The position numbers were made by a program, and so were the translations under genes. From Duganella margarita (GTDB lineage Bacteria > Pseudomonadota > Gammaproteobacteria > Burkholderiales > Burkholderiaceae_D): a DNA stretch of 64,000 nt. The notes below the pieces were generated by a model. It saw only the letters and a program-made list of their open reading frames with translations, did not search any database and was not told the DNA's origin. Shown piece after piece: positions 17,591 through 25,783 of this stretch. Every line of letters starts with the position of its first letter. Positions within the stretch are counted from its first letter, which is position 1. The stretch lies in contig NZ_WWCS01000014.1 of NCBI RefSeq assembly GCF_009857535.1, forward strand, positions 86,644-150,643, in the 5' to 3' direction.

Positions 17591-18859
17591 ATGAAGACAA
17601 AAACCTGGATCTGGATCGGCGGCGTGCTGGTGGTCGGCGCCGCAGCGGCGGCGGCATGGATGTTCCAGCCGGCCATCGCGCCCATTCAGCCGCCCGCGCC
17701 GAATAACTTCACCAGCGACAGCATCGCGCGCGGCGCCCGTGTCGTCGCCCAAGGGGATTGCATGGTCTGCCACACCGCCGCCGGCGGTGCGCCTTATGCA
17801 GGCAGCCTGCCCTTGCGTACCCCGTTCGGCACCATCTACACCACCAACATCACGCCCGATCCCGCCACCGGCATCGGCAACTGGTCGCTGGCCGCGTTCA
17901 CGCGCGCGCTGCGGCATGGCGTGGCGCGCGACGGCCACCTGCTCTACCCTGCCTTCCCTTACATTCACTACACGCGCATGTCCAGCGCCGATATCAGCGA
18001 CGCCTACGCCTATCTGATGACGCGCACGCCGGTGGTCTCCCGCGCGCCGGACAACGACCTGCTGCTGCCGTTGCGCTTCCGCCCCATGCTGGCAGGCTGG
18101 AACCTGCTGTACCTGCGTCCCGGTCCGCAGGCAGACGATCCACAGCAAAGCGTCGAATGGAACCGTGGCCGCTACCTGGTGGACGGCGCCGGCCACTGTG
18201 CATCGTGCCATAGCACGCTGGACCCGATCGGCGGCGAACGCAGCCCCGCCTTCAGCGGCGGCAATATCGACGGCTGGGATGCGCCGGCGCTGACCGCGCT
18301 GCTGCAAACGCCCAAGCCATGGAACCGCGAACAATTGGCGCACTATCTGCGCCATGGCTGGTCGCCGGAACACGGCGCCGCCGCCGGGCCGATGGGCCCA
18401 GTGGCGCACAGCCTGTCGCAAGTGCCGGAGGCCGACACCAACGCCATCGCCACCTACATCATGTCGCTGCAAAAGCCGGCCACCAAAGCCGCACCAGCCG
18501 CCGGCAACGCCAGCACCGACGTCGCCCGCGTCCAGCAAGGCGCTATCCTGTTCGCCGGCGCCTGCGCCAGCTGTCATGGCACGGCGGCGCCGATGATGGC
18601 GACCGGCGGCCGTCCATCGCTGGCCCTGAGCAGCGCCGTCACCGGCGACAAGCCGGACAACCTGATACAAATCGTGCTCAATGGCGTGCCATGGGTACAT
18701 CCTGAGCCAAGCACCTTCATGCCACCGTTCGCCGCCGTGCTGACCGACGCGCAGATCGCCAGCATCGCCGCCTACGTCCGCGCTGACATCGGCAAGCGTC
18801 CGGCATGGTCCGACGTTGAGCAGCGCACCACCAAGATCCGCAAGGAGAACCAACAATGA
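17591..18859 (+). CDS. Tri-haem membrane-anchored cytochrome c, electron acceptor of the molybdenum oxidase
   Basis: 422 residues from the ATG at 17591, which follows GGGAG; the longer upstream frame has no such site. An N-terminal hydrophobic segment (about 6-25) is a signal anchor. Three haem-c motifs are present: CMVCH at residues 57-61, CASCH at about 203 and CASCH at about 325, as in the cytochrome subunit of acetic-acid-bacterial alcohol and aldehyde dehydrogenases. It would carry electrons from the periplasmic oxidase to the respiratory chain. Its stop overlaps the start of the [2Fe-2S] subunit gene by four bases, so the three genes form one translationally coupled operon. Confidence 0.93.
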   Translation: MKTKTWIWIGGVLVVGAAAAAAWMFQPAIAPIQPPAPNNFTSDSIARGARVVAQGDCMVCHTAAGGAPYAGSLPLRTPFGTIYTTNITPDPATGIGNWSLAAFTRALRHGVARDGHLLYPAFPYIHYTRMSSADISDAYAYLMTRTPVVSRAPDNDLLLPLRFRPMLAGWNLLYLRPGPQADDPQQSVEWNRGRYLVDGAGHCASCHSTLDPIGGERSPAFSGGNIDGWDAPALTALLQTPKPWNREQLAHYLRHGWSPEHGAAAGPMGPVAHSLSQVPEADTNAIATYIMSLQKPATKAAPAAGNASTDVARVQQGAILFAGACASCHGTAAPMMATGGRPSLALSSAVTGDKPDNLIQIVLNGVPWVHPEPSTFMPPFAAVLTDAQIASIAAYVRADIGKRPAWSDVEQRTTKIRKENQQ

Positions 18860-19317
18860 GCACTCTGATTGTGAATGGCGTCCGCCATACGCTGGACATC
18901 GATCCCTCGACGCCGCTGCTGTACGCGCTGCGCAACCAGCTGGAACTGAACGGCGCCAAATTCGGCTGCGGCATGGGCCAGTGCGGCGCCTGCACCGTGA
19001 TGCTTGATGGGCAGCCGGTATTCAGCTGTGTGACGCCGGTGACTGCGTGCGAAGGCCGCCAGGTGCGCACCATCGAAGGCCTGGGCACTGCCGAGAAGCC
19101 GGGCCAGCTGCAGGCCTCGTTCATCAAGCACCAGGCGGCGCAGTGCGGTTATTGCATCGCCGGCATGGTGATGCGCGCGCAAGCGCTGCTGGAACAAAAT
19201 CCACATCCGACCGAGGCACAGATCCGCACCCACATGGAGCCCAACCTTTGCCGTTGCGGCACCCATATGCGCATCATCGCCGCCATCAAGGACGTAGCAC
19301 AAGGAGCCAAGGCATGA
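18856..19317 (+). CDS. [2Fe-2S] small subunit of a xanthine-oxidase-family dehydrogenase
   Basis: 153 residues, typical for the IorA-like small subunit. The N-terminal plant-ferredoxin-like domain has CGMGQCGACTVMLDG and a fourth Cys in FSC. The C-terminal helical domain has the second cluster site (QCGYCIAGM and LCRCGTH). The two clusters pass electrons from the molybdenum centre to the cytochrome c. There is no signal peptide, so it probably rides out with the Tat-exported large subunit. It overlaps both neighbours by four bases. Confidence 0.95.
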   Translation: MSTLIVNGVRHTLDIDPSTPLLYALRNQLELNGAKFGCGMGQCGACTVMLDGQPVFSCVTPVTACEGRQVRTIEGLGTAEKPGQLQASFIKHQAAQCGYCIAGMVMRAQALLEQNPHPTEAQIRTHMEPNLCRCGTHMRIIAAIKDVAQGAKA

Positions 19318-21542
19318 GCGACGACATCATCGACCTGCGCCGCCGCACCATCCTCAGCGCCGGCGCGCTGGTGCTGGGCTTTACCATGCTGCCGCGCCGC
19401 GCACTGGCGGAATTCAACGGCATGGGCGTACCGCCGATCGCCAACAAGGACCTGGCGGGCAGCCTGCAACGCACGCCGATGCTGGACGCCTGGATCAAGA
19501 TCGCGCCGGACGGCAAAGTCACGGTCTTCACCGGCAAGGTGGAACTGGGCACCGGCGTGCGCACCGCCCTGCTGCAAGTGGCGGCCGAACAGCTGGATGT
19601 GGCGCCGGCCGCCGTCAACTTCATCACCGGCGACACCAGCCTGACGCCGAACGAAGGTTTCACCGCCGGCAGCCACACCATGGCCGACAGCGGCACCGCG
19701 CTGCTGAACGCCGCCGCGCAGGTGCGCGCGCTGGTGGTGCAAGGCGCGGCCGCCCAGTTCAAGCTCGCTCCGGAAACGCTCAAGACCAGCAACGGCAAGG
19801 TGACTGCCCCTGATGGCCGCAGCATGCATTACGGCGAAGCGGTGCGCGGCGTCGACCTGCACCGTTCGGCGCAAGTCAAATCGCCGCTGAAGAACGTCAA
19901 GGACTACACGCTGATCGGTCATTCGCTGCCGCGCGTGGACATTCCCGCCAAGCTGACCGGCGGCGCCGCCTATGTGCAGGACATGCGTCCGCCAGGCATG
20001 GTGCACGCACGCGTGGTGCGTCCGCCGGCCTACGGCGCGAAGCTGCTGTCGGCCGATACCGCCGCCGTGGCGCGCATGCCGGGTGTGCTGAAGGTGCACG
20101 TGGATGGCAACTACCTGGCCGTCATCGCCGGCGGCGAATGGCAGGCGATACAAGCCATGCGCGCACTGTCGGCCAGCGCCAAATGGCAGCGCGGACCGGC
20201 GCTGCCATCGCCGGACAACATCCACGCCACGCTGCGCGCGCTGCCGTCGCAGGATATCGTCATCGACGACAGACACGGCGCCGGCGTCAAACCGGTGCTG
20301 ACGCTGAAGCGCCGCTACACCAAACAGTACGTGCTGCATGGTTCCATCGGCCCTTCGTGTTCGGTGGCGTTGCTTGAGCAAGGCGCCATGACGGTGTGGA
20401 CGCACACACAAGGCGTCTACCCGCTGCGCGGTGCGCTGGCCGAGATGCTGTCGATGAAAATGGACGACGTCCGCTGCATCCACACCGAAAGCGCCGGCTG
20501 CTATGGCCAGAATGGCGCCGACGACGTCGCGGCCGATGCAGCGCTGCTGGCGCGCGTCATGCCCGACCGTCCGGTGCGCGTGCAACTGATGCGCGACCAG
20601 GAAAACCAGTGGGAACCCTATGCGCCGGCGATGAGCACCCAGCTGGCGGCATCACTGGACGCCAGCGGCAAAATCTGCGACTGGCAGTACGAATTGTGGA
20701 GCGGCTCGCACAATGAACGTCCCGGCAATGCCGGCAAACTGATACCGGCGCAACTGCTGGCCAAGGCTTTCATACCGAGTCCGTCGCAGCCGATGCCGAT
20801 GCCCGAAGGTGGCGGCGACCGCAACGCCATCCCGCTGTACACGCTGCCGCAGGCGAAGATCATCAACCACTTCCTGCCGGTGACGCCGCTGCGCAGCTCC
20901 GCCATGCGTTCGCTGGGCGCGCATATCAACATCTTCGCGATTGAAGGCATGATGGACGAACTGGCGACAGCGGCCCATGCCGATCCGGTGGAATTCCGCC
21001 TGCGCCACCTGGACGACCCGCGCGCGCGCGACGTCATCGAACGCGCCGCCAAACAGTTCGGCTGGAACCAGCGCCAGCGCCGTCGCGATCATGGCTTCGG
21101 CTTTGCCTTCGGCCAGTACAAGAACATCATGGCGTATGTGGCGCTGGCGGTGGAGATCCGCGTCGAGCGCAGCACCGGCGCGGTGCACATCGTACGCGTG
21201 ACGGCGGCGGTGGATTGCGGCCAGGGGGTCAACCCGGACGGCATCCGCAACCAGATCGAAGGCGGCATCCTGCAATCGTCCAGCTGGACGCTGTACGAAC
21301 AGCTGCACTTCACGCCGGAAGGCATCACCAGCGTGGACTGGGCCAGCTATCCGATCATGCGTTACTCGAATGTGCCGGACAAAATCGATGTGATCCTGAT
21401 CGACCGCCCCGGTGCCCCCCTGCTCGGCGTGGCCGAAGCGGCGCAGGCGCCGATGGCGGGTGCGCTGGGCAACGCGCTGGCCGACGCCACGGGCAAGCGC
21501 TGGTTCGACCTGCCGCTGGCCGGACCGCACTTAAAGAGCTAA
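19314..21542 (+). CDS. Molybdopterin large subunit of aldehyde/isoquinoline-type oxidoreductase
   Basis: 742 residues from the ATG at 19314, seven bases after AAGGAG and overlapping the previous stop (ATGA). A Tat-like leader (LRRRTILSAGALVLGF, then ALAEF) points to export of the folded cofactor-loaded enzyme. The body matches the IorB/aldehyde dehydrogenase large subunit: ELGTGVRTALLQVAAEQL, GSHTMADSGTALLNAA, and late in the chain DCGQGVNPDGIRNQIEGG and GVAEAAQAP, where the Glu is the expected catalytic base. The substrate (aldehyde, N-heterocycle or other) cannot be set from sequence. The last 12 bases overlap the convergent LysR gene. Confidence 0.93.
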   Translation: MSDDIIDLRRRTILSAGALVLGFTMLPRRALAEFNGMGVPPIANKDLAGSLQRTPMLDAWIKIAPDGKVTVFTGKVELGTGVRTALLQVAAEQLDVAPAAVNFITGDTSLTPNEGFTAGSHTMADSGTALLNAAAQVRALVVQGAAAQFKLAPETLKTSNGKVTAPDGRSMHYGEAVRGVDLHRSAQVKSPLKNVKDYTLIGHSLPRVDIPAKLTGGAAYVQDMRPPGMVHARVVRPPAYGAKLLSADTAAVARMPGVLKVHVDGNYLAVIAGGEWQAIQAMRALSASAKWQRGPALPSPDNIHATLRALPSQDIVIDDRHGAGVKPVLTLKRRYTKQYVLHGSIGPSCSVALLEQGAMTVWTHTQGVYPLRGALAEMLSMKMDDVRCIHTESAGCYGQNGADDVAADAALLARVMPDRPVRVQLMRDQENQWEPYAPAMSTQLAASLDASGKICDWQYELWSGSHNERPGNAGKLIPAQLLAKAFIPSPSQPMPMPEGGGDRNAIPLYTLPQAKIINHFLPVTPLRSSAMRSLGAHINIFAIEGMMDELATAAHADPVEFRLRHLDDPRARDVIERAAKQFGWNQRQRRRDHGFGFAFGQYKNIMAYVALAVEIRVERSTGAVHIVRVTAAVDCGQGVNPDGIRNQIEGGILQSSSWTLYEQLHFTPEGITSVDWASYPIMRYSNVPDKIDVILIDRPGAPLLGVAEAAQAPMAGALGNALADATGKRWFDLPLAGPHLKS

Positions 21543-22415
21543 CAACTCCTCGACGAAGGCCGCAAACGCCCGCGCCTTGGCGCTGGCCTTGCGGCCGGAC
21601 GGGAACACCGCCCACAGGTCCATGGCCGGCAGCGTCCATCCAGGCAGCACGCGCTGCACCTGGCCGCTGGCCAGTTCCGGCCCGAACATCCATTCCGAGG
21701 TGATGGCGATACCCATATCCGCCAGCACCGCTGCGCGCACGCCCTCCGCAGCCGACACGCGCAGCCGGCCGTCCAGCGTCACCGGTTCCTGCATCTCGCC
21801 GCACTGGAACATGCAGGTCGGCCCGCCGCCGGCGCGGTGATACACCACCGCCTGATGCCGCGCCAGATCCGCCGGATGCAGCGGCACGCCGTGCCGCTCC
21901 AGATACGCTGGCGTCGCCAGCACCGCGCGCGGACTGCGGCTGATGCGGCGCGCCGTCATGGCCGAATCGCTCAGGGCGCCGAGACGCAGCGCCACATCGA
22001 TGCCGCCTTCCAGCAAATCGATATTGCGGTCGTCCAGCACCACATCCAGCGTCAGCTGCGGATGCTGGTCGAGGAAGCGCTGCAGATGCGGCATGACGTG
22101 CAGCCGCGCGAACGTTAACGGCGCCGTCACCACCAGCTTGCCATCCATGCCAGCGCTGGCGCCACGCGCGCTGCTGTCCGCCTCGGCGGCGGCATCCAGT
22201 GCGCGCCGCGCGCCGCGATAATAGGCCAGCCCCGACTCGGTCGGGGTCAGCCCGCGGTTGGAGCGCAGCAGCAGCTGGACGCCGAGATCGGCCTCCAGCT
22301 GCGCCACCACCTTGGAGACACTGGGCTGGCCCACATCGAGGCGGCGGGCGGCACCGGAAAAAGACCCCGCCTCCACTACATGGACCAGCGTTTCCATCGC
22401 CTGCCATCGGTCCAT
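21531..22415 (-). CDS. LysR-family transcriptional regulator
   Basis: 294 residues. The N-terminal winged helix-turn-helix (about 1-60; ETLVHVVEAGSFSGAARRLDVGQPSVSKVVAQLEADLGVQLLLR) and a substrate-binding-like effector domain (about 90-290) are standard. It starts two bases after the stop of the old yellow enzyme gene on the same strand, so the two are probably one unit. A role in sensing electrophiles or quinones handled by that enzyme is a reasonable guess. It converges with the molybdenum oxidase operon with a 12-base overlap of coding ends. Confidence 0.93.
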   Translation of the reverse strand: MDRWQAMETLVHVVEAGSFSGAARRLDVGQPSVSKVVAQLEADLGVQLLLRSNRGLTPTESGLAYYRGARRALDAAAEADSSARGASAGMDGKLVVTAPLTFARLHVMPHLQRFLDQHPQLTLDVVLDDRNIDLLEGGIDVALRLGALSDSAMTARRISRSPRAVLATPAYLERHGVPLHPADLARHQAVVYHRAGGGPTCMFQCGEMQEPVTLDGRLRVSAAEGVRAAVLADMGIAITSEWMFGPELASGQVQRVLPGWTLPAMDLWAVFPSGRKASAKARAFAAFVEELLAL

Positions 22416-22417
22416 GA

Positions 22418-23512
22418 TCAGCCCAGCGTCGGATAGTCGGTGTAACCGCGCTCGGTGCCGCCGTAGAACGAGAACGGGTCCGGCTGGTTGTACGGACCGC
22501 CGGCGGCAATCCGCGCCACCAGGTCAGGATTGGACACGTACTGGCGGCCAAACGCCACCATATCCGCCTTGCCCTGCTCCACCAGCTGCTGCGCGTCTTC
22601 CGGCGTCAGGCCGGCGTTGGCGATCAACACGCCGCTGTAGTTGCTGCGGATGATGTCAAGGATCTTCGGCATGTCCGCCACGCCGCCCCATGCGTTGGTG
22701 TCGGCGCCATGGATGTAGCCGATGCCGTATTCATTCAGCATGCGCGCCACGTAGCCGTAGGTCGCAGCGACGTCCGGATCGGTGGCGTTGTTGTAGGCCG
22801 CGTAAGGCGAGATGCGCACGCCGATGCGCTGTTTCGGGAACACCGTCAACACCGCCTCGATCACCAGCCGCAGAAAGCGCGCGCGGTTTTCCACGCTGCC
22901 GCCAAATTCGTCGGTGCGGCGATTGACCAGCGGCGACAGGAACTGCTGCGGCAGGTAGCCGTTGGCGGCGTGGATCTCCACGCCATCCAGCCCGGCGCGT
23001 TTGGCGTTTTCGGCGCCGACGCGGAACTCCTCGACGGCCGCATACACCTCTTCATTGGTCATGGCGCGCGATGGCGAAGCGTAGATGCGGGTGTAGTAGC
23101 CGTTGCGCAGCGCACCGTACACCTGCAACAACCCCAGGTCGTCGTTATAGCCCGATGGCGACAGCGGTTCGGCGCCTTTCAGCAGTGAATACGAGCTTAC
23201 GCGGCCGCTATGCCACAGCTGCATGAACATCTTGCCGCCGGCCGCATGTACCTGCTCGGTGACGAGGCGCCAGCCGGCCACCTGCGCGTCGTTGTAGATG
23301 GCCGGCGCCAGTTCGAAGGCGGCCGAATTGGGCGACACGTTGGTGGCTTCGGTGATGATCAGCCCCGCCGTGGCGCGCTGCGCATAGTATTCGGCATTGA
23401 GCGCGACCGGCACGCCATCGTCGCCGGCGCGGGCGCGGGTGATCGGCGCCATGGCGATGCGGTTGTTGAAGGCGATGTCGCCGATCTGGATCGATTGCAG
23501 CAGCTGGTTCAT
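22418..23512 (-). CDS. Old yellow enzyme, NemA-type alkene/N-ethylmaleimide reductase
   Basis: 364 residues from the ATG at 23512, with GGAG eight bases upstream. It is an FMN-binding TIM barrel: MAPITRARAGDDGVP at the N-terminus, the substrate-binding pair in DGVEIHAANGYLPQQFLSP, then RTDEFGGSVENRARFLRLV, and FGRQYVSNPDLVARI near the end, all hallmarks of the family. Such enzymes use NAD(P)H to reduce activated alkenes, nitro compounds and quinones. It precedes a LysR gene by two bases, and is divergent from a TehA-like transporter across about 215 bases. Confidence 0.95.
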   Translation of the reverse strand: MNQLLQSIQIGDIAFNNRIAMAPITRARAGDDGVPVALNAEYYAQRATAGLIITEATNVSPNSAAFELAPAIYNDAQVAGWRLVTEQVHAAGGKMFMQLWHSGRVSSYSLLKGAEPLSPSGYNDDLGLLQVYGALRNGYYTRIYASPSRAMTNEEVYAAVEEFRVGAENAKRAGLDGVEIHAANGYLPQQFLSPLVNRRTDEFGGSVENRARFLRLVIEAVLTVFPKQRIGVRISPYAAYNNATDPDVAATYGYVARMLNEYGIGYIHGADTNAWGGVADMPKILDIIRSNYSGVLIANAGLTPEDAQQLVEQGKADMVAFGRQYVSNPDLVARIAAGGPYNQPDPFSFYGGTERGYTDYPTLG

Positions 23513-23728
23513 GATAATGACTCCGGGTGGGTAGTAGATGAGCCACTGTACCGCCTGCACCGCGCGGTGATAAGACAGCGCGGCTCATCAACACCTTTGC
23601 GCAAAGCGCAAAAGTCAGCGCCGACCGGATTCAGTGCTACATTGGCAGGATTCGATCCATCTGGCTGATTTATGCCGCTGGCAGTAGCGCCTAAAATCGA
23701 CACATCGATCACTTACTGCCACCACATC

Positions 23729-24715
23729 ATGAAAACCAGACTGCTACCCGCATCATTCTTCGCCCTCACATTAGGGCTGGCCGAAACCGGCAACGCCTGG
23801 CGCTTCGCCCACAACCTGTGGGCTTTGCCGCCGCTGGCCGGCGAAGTGCTGCAAGCGCTGGCCGTGCTGTCCTTCCTGGTATTTGGCGCCCTGTACGCGC
23901 ACAAATGGATGGCACACCGCGCCGCCGCCATCGCCGAAACGCGCGACCCGGTGCAATCGTCTTTCCTGGCGCTGATCCCGGAATCGCTGATCCTGGTGGC
24001 GCTGGCACTGCAACCATACGCCCTGTCCAGCGCCAGGCCGCTGTTCTGGATCGGCTCCGCCGCCAACGTCGCCTACGGCGCATGGCGCATGGCCGCGCAC
24101 TGGAGCAGCCAGCGCGACGCCGCGCAGATCGTGCCGCCGCTGTACCTGCCCTACACCGCCAGCGTCCTGGTGAACGCCCTCGCCGCCGGCATCTTCGGCT
24201 ATACCGACTACGGCTGGATGCTGTTCGGCGCCGGCGGCATTTCGTGGCTGATACTCGACTCCACCATCACCCACCAGCTGATGACCGGCGGCCTGTCCGA
24301 CAAGACACGCAATTTCATGGGCATCTACAGCGCGCCGCCGGTGGTTGCGCTGGTCGCTTACCAGATACTGAGCGGCGCCAGCGTCAATCCCGCCATCACT
24401 TACGCGCTGGCCGGCTATGCGCTGTTCGTGTTTGCCGGCCTGGCGCTGGCCATGCCATGGTTGGCGCAGCAGGATTTCGCGCCCGGATACTGGGCCTACA
24501 CTTTCGGCCTCGCCACGCTCGGTCAGGGACTGATGCTGATGGCGGAACACCAAGGCAGCATTCTGCTGCAAACGGTCGCCGGCGTCGTCTTCGCCGCTAC
24601 GCTGCTGCTGGTGCTGTATGTGGCCTGGGGTTCGGTGCGGCTGCTGGCACGCGGCAGCTACTTCCCGGCCGCGCCGCTGCCGGTGGCGGTGGTGGTGATG
24701 GAGCCAGCATCTTGA
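23729..24715 (+). CDS. TehA/SLAC1-type membrane transporter
   Basis: 328 residues from the ATG at 23729, with about ten hydrophobic helices and few charged residues between them. The opening PASFFALTLGLAETGNAWRFA and later FMGIYSAPPVVALVAYQIL fit the tellurite-resistance/dicarboxylate/anion channel family (TehA, SLAC1). Substrates in the family include tellurite-related anions, malate and chloride; none can be chosen here. The stop TGA overlaps the TTG start of the GlxA-type regulator gene (TTGA), so that regulator is probably made from the same message. Confidence 0.85.
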   Translation: MKTRLLPASFFALTLGLAETGNAWRFAHNLWALPPLAGEVLQALAVLSFLVFGALYAHKWMAHRAAAIAETRDPVQSSFLALIPESLILVALALQPYALSSARPLFWIGSAANVAYGAWRMAAHWSSQRDAAQIVPPLYLPYTASVLVNALAAGIFGYTDYGWMLFGAGGISWLILDSTITHQLMTGGLSDKTRNFMGIYSAPPVVALVAYQILSGASVNPAITYALAGYALFVFAGLALAMPWLAQQDFAPGYWAYTFGLATLGQGLMLMAEHQGSILLQTVAGVVFAATLLLVLYVAWGSVRLLARGSYFPAAPLPVAVVVMEPAS

Positions 24716-25677
24716 AAACCCTGGCGCTCGTGCTGTTCCCCGGCGTGCAGTCGCTGGACGTCTCCGGCCCGATGGACGTTTTCGCCGAAGCCAACGCATT
24801 CCTGCCGCCGCAACAGCACTACCGCCTGGTCACCATCGGCACCACGCCGTCGCCGATCCGCGCCTCCAACGGCCAGCAGCTGGGCTACGACCTGGCATTG
24901 GATGCGGCGGGAACGGACTACGACATTGTGCTGGTGGCGGGCGGCCCGCAACTGGCGCAGCAGGCGGATAATCCGCAGCTCTCGGCCTGGCTGCGCGAAG
25001 TGGCGCAGACAGCGCCGCGCTACGGTTCGATCTGCACCGGCGCCTATCTGCTGGGCCGCGCCGGCCTGCTGGACGGCAAGCGCGCCACCACCCACTGGAG
25101 CGACGCCGCCCGCCTGGCTGTGGAGTTCCCGCTGGCGCAGGTGGAGCATGACCGCATCCACGTGCGCGACGGCCGCCTGGTGACGTCGGCCGGTGTCACC
25201 GCCGGCATCGACCTGGCACTGGCGCTGGTGGCAGAGGATCACGGCCAGGCGGTCGCCCTGGCAGCAGCCAAGCGGCTGCTGGTCCTGGCGCAGCGCCAGG
25301 GTGGCCAGTCGCAATTCAGTCCTTATCTGTCGGAGGCATCGACGCCGGACGCACTGGCCACCATCATCCAGCGCCATGTGATGGACAATCTGGCGCAGCC
25401 GTTATCAGTGGAGCAGTTGTCCGCCGTCGCCGGCATGAGCACGCGCAGCTTCGCGCGCCAGTTCGTCAAGGAGATGGGCGTGACGCCAGCGGAATTCGTC
25501 CAGCGCGCCCGCGTGGATGCGGCGCGCAATCTGCTGGAAGGCAGCGAACTGGCTTTGAAGACCATCGCCTACCGCTGCGGCTTTGGCAGCCCGGCGCGCA
25601 TGCGGCTGGTTTTTGCGCAGCGTTTCGGCGTAACGCCCAACCAGTACCGCGACAGTTTCCTTGTCTGCCATGGCTGA
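24712..25677 (+). CDS. GlxA-type AraC-family regulator with DJ-1/PfpI domain
   Basis: 321 residues. I place the start at TTG 24712 because GGAG lies eight bases before it and it overlaps the previous stop by four bases; the frame is open further upstream only through the transporter gene. A DJ-1/PfpI-like domain (about 1-190; LVLFPGVQSLDVSGPMDVF, YGSICTGAYLLGRAGLLDGK with the nucleophile-position Cys, TSAGVTAGIDLAL) is followed by two AraC helix-turn-helix motifs (about 215-315; AGMSTRSFARQFVKEMGVTPAEFVQ, IAYRCGFGSPARMRLVFAQRF). Relatives regulate amine and nitrogen-compound catabolism. Confidence 0.92.
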   Translation: MKTLALVLFPGVQSLDVSGPMDVFAEANAFLPPQQHYRLVTIGTTPSPIRASNGQQLGYDLALDAAGTDYDIVLVAGGPQLAQQADNPQLSAWLREVAQTAPRYGSICTGAYLLGRAGLLDGKRATTHWSDAARLAVEFPLAQVEHDRIHVRDGRLVTSAGVTAGIDLALALVAEDHGQAVALAAAKRLLVLAQRQGGQSQFSPYLSEASTPDALATIIQRHVMDNLAQPLSVEQLSAVAGMSTRSFARQFVKEMGVTPAEFVQRARVDAARNLLEGSELALKTIAYRCGFGSPARMRLVFAQRFGVTPNQYRDSFLVCHG

Positions 25678-25783
25678 AACGGGGCGCGGCCACGCATGGT
25701 TTACAATGTTTCCACGTTCGCCATGACGCTGCCGGGGCCGTCACGAGCTTGATTTTCGCTGGTACGCCCCCATCATCACCGAT

